Of a DNA stretch of 64,000 bases, positions 40,272-51,108 are shown piece by piece. Numbering within the stretch: the first letter of the stretch is position 1; each line of letters opens with the position of its first letter. The notes beneath the pieces were generated by a model. That model saw only the letters and a list, made by a program, of their open reading frames with translations. It ran no database searches and was not told the DNA's origin. The translations under genes and the position numbers were made by a program. The stretch comes from Leptobrachium leishanense (taxonomy: Eukaryota > Chordata > Amphibia > Anura > Megophryidae). The DNA lies in NCBI GenBank assembly GCA_009667805.1, contig CM019070.1:59896735-59960734 (forward strand), read 5' to 3'.

Positions 40272-43200
40272 CTGTTGGGCAAGGAAGAAAAAAAGATATG
40301 GAAAATAATACAGCATGAAATTAGACTATGAAACAACCCAGAAGTGTAGCTTGGGACTGAAAAGGTGGACAAGCAGGACCAAGTGATCCAGTCAGCCCAA
40401 TCTCTGTGCATGGCTATGCCAAATACCCGCTTGATAAAAGCTCAAATGATCAAACATTAATGTTCAAGTCCTTCAGGGGTGTACATAGGGAGGGGTAACC
40501 AGCCATGTACCCTAGTAATTGGTGGGGCTCCACAAACATTCCATACAGGTGAAACTGGTGACTGGCATATAGTATTTGGTTTCCTGGAGGCCAACACATT
40601 AATTGTCCAAGCATTTCAGGGATCTCAATTGCTGAATTCACAATGCAGTAGTGACTATTCACATGGCCCCTGTGTGAGAAGCTGCCAGGATTCAGAGTGA
40701 ATGAGTGGGGCTTAACAGTCTGCACAGTGTGTCCTACAAGTGGACACACACTTTCCCTGTTGTCTCCCCATTTTAGCACATTACGGGGCAGGCACTACCC
40801 TCTGATACTCGTAGCTCTTCCGTGAGTCACCTCCTGGCGTTCATATGACTCCATGAAGGGTTCTACTGCTGGGCTGTGAGCCCGGTGTGATCTTGCTCTC
40901 TCGCGATCGCACAAAGCTGCAGAGTAATCGCGGAGAGAGGCTGGGGACTACTATGACAGACTCCATCTGCTGCCAGCGGCCAAAAGCAGCAGACCAGGCC
41001 GCTGTTCTCACTGCAGGATGAGGGGAGTGTATCAGATTTATGGGGTGGGTTCAGCTGGTGCTAAAATGATTCTGCAGCAGCCAATCGGCTTCTAGCAGTA
41101 GCTAACTTTCGTTATCGCATCAGTGGGGTAATTAGTGTTTGGATAAGGTATTAGAAAGTCCTAGCACTAATTACGGATTGCACATCCTATACCTAACATG
41201 GGGGGGCGCAAAATACAGTAAGCTCACGTAATCACCAATGTGCCAACGAATGACAAACTGGTTTAGCTTTCGGGATGTAATAGGGGGGCATGTGCTAAAC
41301 TCCCTTAATGCCAAGGTTGGCACACGGATATGTAAGCATTAAGTTTGTAATATGGCCCTATGTAAAGAGATACAGTTGTGTTCAAAATTATTCAACCCCC
41401 AATGCTGTAAAGGGTTTTAGGGAATTTAGTGTACATTTGTAATTGTATTCAGAATGAAATCCTACAAGGACTTTTTAAAGAACCATATGCAACTAAAATG
41501 ACATCAATTGGTTTTGTAATACAGTAGTAAATGTTTCTTTTGTGAATTCTTCATTGACACAATTATTCAACCCCTTAACCCTTTCGCTGCTGAGGCATTT
41601 CCCACCTCTGTGCTGAGGTCATTTTTACCGGTTTTGCTCATCATGTTTAAACGTGTTTTGAAGGCTTATTTTAGTATATGACCCAGACATATTATAGATC
41701 GTTCTTTCCGTCAGACTCGGCAGATTCATAATATGTCATTATTATAAGTATACGTCATGACCTGTCTGTATATTATAACAAAAAATGCAATAAAATATGA
41801 ATTTTCAATAGTTTACAACGTGTAAAGTTTTTTTTTTTTCACATTTTAACATGCGAGCAATTGCGGTTATATTTTGTATGCGGTGCGCTTGTTAAAAAGA
41901 TTAGAGATGGGGTCTCGTTACATTTTGGAGTGGCCATCGCAGTCACCTGACTTAAATCCGATTGAGAACCTCTGGTGGGACTCAAAGAAAGCAGTTGCAG
42001 TGCGCAAGCCTAAGAATGTGACTGAACTGGAGGCTTTTGCCCATGACGAATGGGCGAAGATACCCGTAGATGGCTGCAAGACACTTGTGTCAAGCTATGC
42101 TTCACGTTTTAAAGCTGTTATAACTGTAAAAGGATGTTGTACTAAGTACTAAGATTGAATGTCACTTGGGGGTTGAATAAAACTGATAATGATGTGAGCA
42201 CAGAAAAGACATTTGTGGTTATTTCATTATAAATGTTATGTTATATTTGTCTGACCTACACGTGCCTCTTTGATTTAATTGTAAGCAAGATGACTGAATT
42301 ATCAAAATCAATGTCAAACTGGCCAAAACACTCAATTTCAGTGGGGGTTGAATAATTTTGAACACAACTGTATATATAAAAACGTATTCCTTTACAATAA
42401 TACCCCTTCGAAATAAAAAGGTGCATTGCAGTTTTGCCAGTGAAGCTGTCCCGATAATAAGGTTAGTATTGCGGTTCTTCGACAGTGGCAAATCAGAATT
42501 CTTAAAGTTTCTTTAACAGTCAGAGTTTGGAGTTTGTGCATCTCTTTAAAAAGAGGCTGCCAAATGTCACTTGCCCAGGGCCCTGTAAATGCTAAGGGTG
42601 GTTCTGAAACACATAGGGGTTATGCAGAGAGCAGTGGTGTCTGCCGAAAGAACAGATAGTTGTTTTGGTAACAAACCCTGGCATTTCAAAAAAAAAAAAA
42701 AAAACACCCAAGAAACAAAGTAGTGGTAGAAGATTCTTCCGCCGTTTGGATTTTGCTTTGGGTGAAATGTTGGCATTTGTTGCCTTTGAAACAGGGATTT
42801 TCTCATGGCGTTTGCAGCTTCGAATAACCCAGTTAATGTAACATTCTAGCTTTTGTTGGTTAAGCCAAGAGAGCCAGGCCACCGCTTTGGACCTATAGTC
42901 ACCTGCACAACATGTCAGTAAGGAAAAGATTTGAATTTGGATTTCTGAGGGTTTGTACTTCACACCTAAAGTCTTACTTTTGACACATGGTGGATCGTCG
43001 ACCCAGCACAGCCATTACACAGTCTTTGTAAGTGATGTCACCAGTAGTATTTCCGGTTATTTCCCAAACTCGCTTCTTCAGTTCTGACAGAGTCTGACTA
43101 ATACCGAGACCCTGGACCAACACATGGAAGGTAATATAGTCTGCAGCAAAAGGACAGAAAGAATACATTAAGTCAGCTTTTATTCCCACTTAAGTATTGC

Positions 43201-46200
43201 TGTGGTAATGTATAGGGTGCCATTATATGAAAAAGGAGTTATGCAAGTTTTACAATAGAAAATTAAACATTAACCACAAACTGCCAAAGGCAGGGCACAG
43301 AGGAGCAGAGACAGGTCCTCCTCCCCTTTATTGGGTTTAGCCCACACCCACCAGGTATTGGTGAGGCCTGGGGTGTTCACCCCCTAACCCATGGCCTTTC
43401 CTATCTGATGCCCACAGGTGTGGGGGCTGTGGGGACCCAAACAAGATAACAGGGCATATGATGGAGAAACAAAAATCGGGAGGAGAGAAAAAGAAAAAGA
43501 GAAAAGAGAAAAGAGAAAAGAGAAAAGAGAAAAAGAGAAGAGAAAAGAGAAAGAGAGAAAAAAGAGAAAAGAGAAAAAGAAAAAGAGAAAAGAGAAAAGA
43601 GAAAAAGAAAAAGAGAAAAGAGAAAAGAGAAAAGAGAAAAGAGAAAAGAGAAAAGAGAAAAGAGAAAAGAGAAAAGAGAAAAGAGAAAAGAGAAAAGAGA
43701 AAAGAGAAAAGAGAAAAGAGAAAAGAGAAAAGAGAAAAGAGAAAAGAGAAAAGAGAAAAGAGAAAAGAGAAAAAAGAGAAAAGAGAAAACAGAAAAGAGA
43801 GAAGAAAAAAACAAAAAGAAAGACCAGAGTCCTTGCTCAATTGTTCAGCTGCAGTAACCTTTTTCAAGCTCATGTGTTGTATAAGGGGGCTGGATGCAGA
43901 GATCAGCCTCAGACTTGAGTGATCTCAGACAATGTGAAGGCTTTGCTATCCAAGGTCCATATGGGGTGCTAGGAGGTGGCTTCCTTGGAGGTGTTGCATG
44001 TGCCTACTCTGCCACCATCACAAATGTGCCTGTAGGAGGGACCAGTTGGCTGTGAAGGTCGTTATTTTTTTGGGGGAAGAGGGGTACCAACTGCCCATTG
44101 AGGGGTACCAAATGCAGCTTGATAATTTTAGAAGTCTTGAAACTATCAGGGCTATTCAGAGAGGTGAAAACCAGGAGAATGAACAATCTAGACCAAATGG
44201 CCAATTTGGAAAGTGAGATAAATGGGAGAATTTTTCTGACTATTTTGATGTAGATTTTTCAATTCTCCAGTCACTCAAGGTTTTCACCTCTTTCTGAATA
44301 GCCCTGTATGGATATTGATATTTTCTTGTTAAGTGCTCTACTAACTTCTGCAACCAACATGTGGACATTCCAGCTACCATGCACCGACTACACAAATTAG
44401 GCCCAACATAATTCTGGTAAATTAAACAGAATCCACACCATATTATTTGGACCAGTGTTTATCACAAGAATTCATTTCTCACCGCATTGACATTGAAGGG
44501 AAAAAACCCACCAACCCACTCTTTATCCTAATGGCTAGGGGACACTCTCCTGCATTATGCCATTTCAAACAAATACCATTTCAAAAGCAGAATACATACC
44601 GATTTCTCCTTTGTAGGTAGAGTCAGATTTCATAAATTCACCTGAAATGAAGGGAACAAGAAAAGATTGAGATCAAGGTATATACACAGTGACATGACAT
44701 AGTGGCCAGAGCACATTAGGTGATCGATCTGGCACGAAATAAAAGGCGTTTAGAAGATACACATGCTGAAAGGAAAAGAACCAATTCCTACAACCACTAG
44801 GAAATTAAAGGAATATGCACAAACTGGCCTGTTTAACAGGTTTCCTTTCGTAGTGTATGAAGGCTACACAAGAGCTTCCAAAGCACACGCAGAATAGAAA
44901 ATAGCTCAGTCAGTAAAAAAGGGGGACAAAACATTTTTAGATACATAAACGAAAAAAGAAAAGTAAAACAAGGATTAGTTAGATTAAAAACAAAGGAAGG
45001 AAGGTATGTAGAAGAGGATAAAAGTCTCGCTGACTGCCTCAATGAATATTTTTCTTCAGTCTTTGCAGAAGAAAAGGAAGGAAAGGGACCTCAGGAGGAA
45101 ACACTAACGAGACATTTACATTTGAGTTTACAGAGGAGGAGGTTCTACAGCAGCTGTCTAAAGTAAAGACAAATAAGTCAATGGGGCCTGATGGGATTCA
45201 CCCTAAATTATTAAAAGAGCTCAGTGGTGTAATAGCAAAACCGTTAAATAAATCTGTTAACCAATCCTTGTTAACGGGATTCGTCCCAGAAGACTGGAAA
45301 TTAGCAAATGTTGTGCCCATTTACAAGAAGGGTAGTAGGGAGGAATCGGGGGAACTATAGGCCAGTTAGTCTTACATCAGTAGTGGGGAAATTAATGGAA
45401 ACCATGTTAAAGGAAAGGATTGTTGAACATCTAAAAACACATAGATTACAGGATCAGAAACAACATGGGTTTACCTCAGGGAGATCATGCCAAACTAATC
45501 TTATTGATTTTTTTTAATGGGTAACAAAAATAAGACACAGGTGGTGCAGTAGACATTGCTTATTTAGATTTCAGTAAGGCTTTTGATACTGTTCCGCATA
45601 GAAGGCTTATCAATAAATTGCAATCTTTGAGCTTGGATTCCAATATTGTTGAATGGATTAGGCAGTGGCTGAGTGACAGGCAACAGAGGGTTGTGGTAAA
45701 TGGAGTTTATTCGGCGCAAGGTCTTGTTACCAGTGGGGTAACTCAGGGGTCAGTAATTGGACCCATTCTCTATTATTTTTATTAGTCATATTGCAGAAGG
45801 TATTAATGGAAAAGTATGTCTTTTTGCTGATGACACAAAGATTTGCAAAAGGGTTGACGTTCCTGGAGGGATCAGCCAAATGACAAATGATTTAGGTAAA
45901 CTAAAAAAAATGGTCGGAGCTGTGGCAATTGAGTTTTAATGTGGATAAGTGCAAGATAATGCACCTGGGACGTAAAAACCCAAGGACTGAATATAGAATA
46001 TTTGATACAGTCCTAACCTCAACATCTGAGGAGGGATTTAGGGGTTATTATTTCAGAGGATCTCAGGTAAGTAGTCAATGTAATAGAGCAGCAGGAAATG
46101 CTGGCAGAATGCTTGGTTGTGTAGGGAGAGGTATTAGCAGTAGGAAAAGGGAAGTGCTCATGCCACTGTACAGAGCACTGGTGAGACCTCACTTGGAGTA

Positions 46201-49200
46201 CTGTGTGCAGTACTGGAGACCGTATCTCCAGAAGGATATAGACATCTTAGTGAGATTTCAGAGAAGGGCTACTAAAATGGTGTACGGCTTGAAGGAGAAA
46301 AGTTACCAGGAAAGGCTTAATGATTTTAACATGTACAGCTTGGAAAAAAGACGAGACGGAGGAGATATGATAGAAACATTTAAATAGGTAAAAAGGTAGA
46401 GGAAGGGAGTATATTTAAAAGGAAACAAAGTAGCAAAACAAGAGGACAGTCTTAGATTAGAGGGGCAAAGGTTTAAAAGTAACATCAGGAAGCATTATTT
46501 TACTGAGAGGGTGGTGGATACATGGAACAGCCTTCCAGTTGAAGTGGTGAGGCCAAAACTGATTGAATTTAAGCAGGCATGGGATAGGCATAAGGCTATC
46601 CTAAACAAAAGATAAATCCAGGTAAAGTATCCATGTAATTGGGCAGACTAGATGGGCCGAAAGGTTCTTATCTGCCGACATTTTTCTATGTTTCTATGTT
46701 TTTCTATCCCGGCATTCGTGAAGCACTGTTGTTGCAAACCTAACCTAGCTTCATGTACATGGGGTCACCATAAAGAGTTGAAAATAAAAAGCCTTCAGAA
46801 ACATAACTCCTTAGAAATATTGGCTATTTTCACCCAGGCTATCCAAATGAGGTGCAGACTGCCAGATTCCCCTCAATTATGGTCTCCAGTACATTACAGA
46901 CACTCCAAGTCAATATCGCAAGTCCTGATCCTTAGGCTGGGGTCAGACGAGCGTACTATGTGCGCCCGTACTGATGTGCCTTCTGGCATCTGCCACCCTG
47001 TTGTGCTGCTGCGATGGGACCAGCCACACGCTGTTGCGCGTGCATGAACTGCACGAGCATGGGACAGCGGCGGTCTTGCAAGCCACGAAGCACTAGGACT
47101 CTCATTCAACGTTGCTGCAAAGCACAATCCTCTATAGGAGGAGCGAGCCTTGCAGCACTGAGCACACCAACTGCGCTCAGCGAGGTTGCCAGACGAGCGT
47201 CATAGTGGAAGGAACGTCCACTCTTGGACATTCTTTACGCTCTTCAAAACGCTAGTCTGACCCCAGCATAAGAAGGCAGGCTCCAATCCGTCCAGTGTAT
47301 TCAACCCGCAATATGTTTTCTTGTGTGGCTGCTATATATAAAAAATTAAAAGGTTTTAACTTGATGCATGGATGGACTGGGTTTAATGGCTGGTCATACA
47401 TCAGTACATGTATGTCATTTAAAATGGCAAATTGAGCAGGAAGAGAAATATATTAACGAATGCTGTAGAGGTAATGCTTTGCATATTGAGGATTTTTGGA
47501 GCGTCTTTTAAATAAAATTTGACAACAAATACTTACACTCCTCAAAATCGGTTGTTTTGCAAGGATTTCCCTTGTCCTGATCTCATCTTATAATTGCAAC
47601 TATGAGTAACCAAGACTAATTTTCCCCTGATTGAAGTAAAAAAAAAAAAAAAAAAAAAAAGATTTTTTCAGGTCCCCATGGAGCGCTGAACCAATTAAAT
47701 TTGCACAGAGCAGAGATTTCAACCTGTAATGAAGACCATGAGTGGCTTTAAATTCATGGCGTAACTCACTAGGTTGGACAAAGTGCCATGAAGTTGTTTG
47801 ATTTTGGTCTCCTGGAGCTTTGTTTTCACATTCTCATGCAAGCTATATTCTATGGAAAAAGCCACGAGGCTTTTCAGCAATTAAAGCACTTTAGGTTATT
47901 GGGCATTAAGGAGTGTGACGTGCGTCTGTTGACCATTATAGTTGCACTGTTTTGAGTCCTGTTTAAGGTAGAAATGTTCAAGAGAAAATAATATTGTTAA
48001 ATATAGCCAATTGTGCTGCTGTAACCAGACTACTCCGTGTTCCTTTAAACACATATTTAAGTGAAATGAACTCACCATTTCTGTTTACCCTAGCCAGATG
48101 CCCAAAATGGCACCGTGCCAATTTCCTAGAGTCCTTTGGCTTGGCAGCCTTTATAACTGGCACCCAGGTAATATGAATGATGACACTTACATTTAAGTTT
48201 GTAAAGCTTGGCAGGCAAGTCCTCAATGTCCTGGAAGTGCTCATCCTCCAAGTACTCCTATAGTAAAAGGAGAAAACCTTACATGTTGGCACGTCCTTTA
48301 AGTACAATAGAAAATGCTATATGATGATATGTCCAAGGTACTCCAGGCCAGATTTACATCTGAGGAGCCTGTAGGCACAGGAATCTGGAGCCCCCACTTT
48401 ATATGTAAAAGCATATAATATCACTGCCTTAGAACTGAAAAGAAAGCCGTAATTTTTGCTTTAAAAAAAAAAAAAAACACACATTACATGGTCATGTTTG
48501 GCATCATTGGAAAGGCCACATTCTGACATTTCCAATAACACCTCGTTTGAGCTTGTGTGGTGTATAACGCAGAGATGCAGTGTTCCAAATCTCTCCCCCC
48601 CCGTCTTGCCTCACTGCAGTCACAGTCTAGGTTGTTGATGAACAATGCATTGTGCCATCACCTCCACACGTGCTGTTGGTGTGGGAAATGAGAAGGTGAG
48701 TTCGTGCTGCATCACTTTACAATTTTAAAGTGAATAGTACGGTGTTTAGAAAAAAATTTTTTACTACTTTGTTTTTAAATAAACCTGGTCTAGGGCTCTG
48801 GAGATAGAGGTCTAAAATTATTTAACGCTCCTCCCATTTATGCTTTTACTACTTTTTTAAACAGATCAAGGCACCCCCTTGTGCTACTCTGCTCAATTGT
48901 ATATGCAGCCCTGACAATATGAGAACACACACTAAAGGTAACCGGAGCAGTTGTAAACTCTATGGAGTTGATAGGTTTACAGCTCTGGTTAAACGTTACA
49001 CCTGACTAGCTCTACAGGTTTTAAAAAGCAATCACTCAGAAAAGGTGTTTAAACTACACTTTACAAGTTGTTTTAGGGCTTTTACAAGACCAGTTAATTT
49101 GTATTTTGAAAGGACACACCATGTACCTCAGCTGCTGGCTCAGAAAAGCAATGGCCAGAATCCACATTGAATACTATTTACAAGAACCATCTGGAGGGGA

Positions 49201-51066
49201 TAAAATTTCAACGCATACCATCATTTCATTTTTTTAGTGAATGGAGGCCTGTTTAAGTAACAGTTTGGCACATTAACGTGCAATGATGACTAAGTACGCG
49301 TGTTTCCAGCATAGAGATTAAATAATACAGCTCAGACAATAAGGTTTTCAACTGCACTGAAAGGTTTAAGGAACAGATGTCACCAGTATTGACAAGTGAT
49401 TCATTTCTTCATAACGGTTCCAAAAGATCCTTCTAGTATAAGCAGTTATATGTTACAGTGTATCACGTAAACGGAACTTCCAGGACAGAATAATCACGTA
49501 CCAGTCAGCAGATTGCCTCAAACCAAGGTACTTTAGTTGAAATGGTTTTACTTTGGCAAACCAGGGTTCCATGAATTAAAAGATCCCTCGTCTACCTGCA
49601 GGGTAATTCAAAGAAATCGAAAAGTCACCACACGCTCGGTAACTTTTCGGTTCGTTTTGCCGATCCCATTTCGGTGACCCTGCGGTGTATTCAGCAAGCA
49701 CAACAAGGTCACCGAATTGCAGGGAAAAGCTGCCGCAAACCCGACGAAAACTAACCACAAAACCCGGCGAATGCACACTGAAAACCCACAAACAACATCT
49801 GGATTAACCCGCCGGAAAAACCCAAGCAGGAGCCGATCACACGCAGCGCAGCCGCTGGAAAAAGCCGACACCGCAGACCAAGGCAGTGAATAAATTAGAA
49901 AAACAGTTTGCTTGAATGTTTGAAAAGTGAAACGCTGTTTGCAAAGAAACTACTGAGCGAAAATCTGAAATTTACATATGAGGTCCAGGGAATGATAATA
50001 AAAAGGGCTGTTACAAAAAAATAACTTAAAAAAAAAAAAAATTGGAATTTTTTAAAAATAAAAATCCTGAAAAATGCTTAAAATATCCTAAAAAAAAATA
50101 AAAAAAAAAAAAATCTATAAATAAAAGAGACTCTTTGCTGCAGAATATTATAATGAACGGTTTATTAGATATTGAATTTTAAACGGGAATATTTTTAACA
50201 TTGAAGCCTATGGGATTCTCCTGAATAAACCTGTCGAATGAAACCACCGAATGGCAGGGCATTTCGGGAACCTTTCACTGCTGGTTTGTGTTTTCTGAAT
50301 AGCCGAAGCAGTGCTTTTTCATGGGGATTTCACTGCCCTCAAACAGGCACCGAACAGGCACCGTATGTGCAGGCAAGTCGCCAGGAATTGGCGAATTACC
50401 TGCTCTCTGGATAGCCGAAAGGCCAAGAAAGGTAACCGAACGGTGATTTTCAGCGTTCGGTTACCTTTCTCCAGCCATTCGGATCTCTTTGGATAACCCT
50501 GCTAGACATGACACACCCTTGTTACTAGTTTGAGTGATTGAGGAGAGCTGATTAACCTCTTCATTACCGTGATCACATAGACACGATCAGCAGTAGCAGA
50601 ACGAGATCATGTTAACACGACCTGGGGCTTTGCTGTATTTGTTGTTTTAACCTTTTGTGCTCCAGAAGGTACCGCCAACGTTTTAGCCCAATTAAATATT
50701 GGCTGGGGGAATCCTAAATTATCAGGCATTCCCCAGCCCACACAGAGACAGGGGCTGCAGTTCTACCTGCAGTAACTATTTGGCCTCTAGATGGCGACAA
50801 TCTATTACAGTATGGCAACATTGAGAATATTCCCAAATATGTATTCCTGTATAACACAGGATTTTCCCAAAAAATCCACTGGTTCCTGGCATTGGGTTTT
50901 TTGGGGAAAACATTTTATAAAAAATACATCACTTGGTAGTGAAGGGGTTAATTTGCATAAGGAATGTCTAAAACAGCAACCAAGGATACTGGGAGTGACC
51001 CTGACACACAGGGTTGCCAGATCAGCCATGGTTTCCTGGACACACAATTTACTCATGCTGATGGGC

Positions 51067-51108
<42 letters not shown>

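Larger units (their letters stand above)
41373..42370 (+). mobile_element. Tc1/mariner element with a piggyBac-like insert
   Basis: Perfect 28-bp inverted ends (41373-41400 and 42343-42370, starting CAGTTGTGTTCAAAATTATT) are flanked by TA on each side (41371-41372, 42371-42372). The right half encodes the transposase C-terminus (SPDLNPIENLW, with the third catalytic acidic residue). The left half of the transposase is replaced by a TTAA-bounded fragment (41575-41927). Confidence 0.92.

Noticed and set aside
43337..43922. Long K/E/R-rich (plus) and F/L/S-rich (minus) frames
   Set aside because: They are translations of the (GAGAAAA)n microsatellite.
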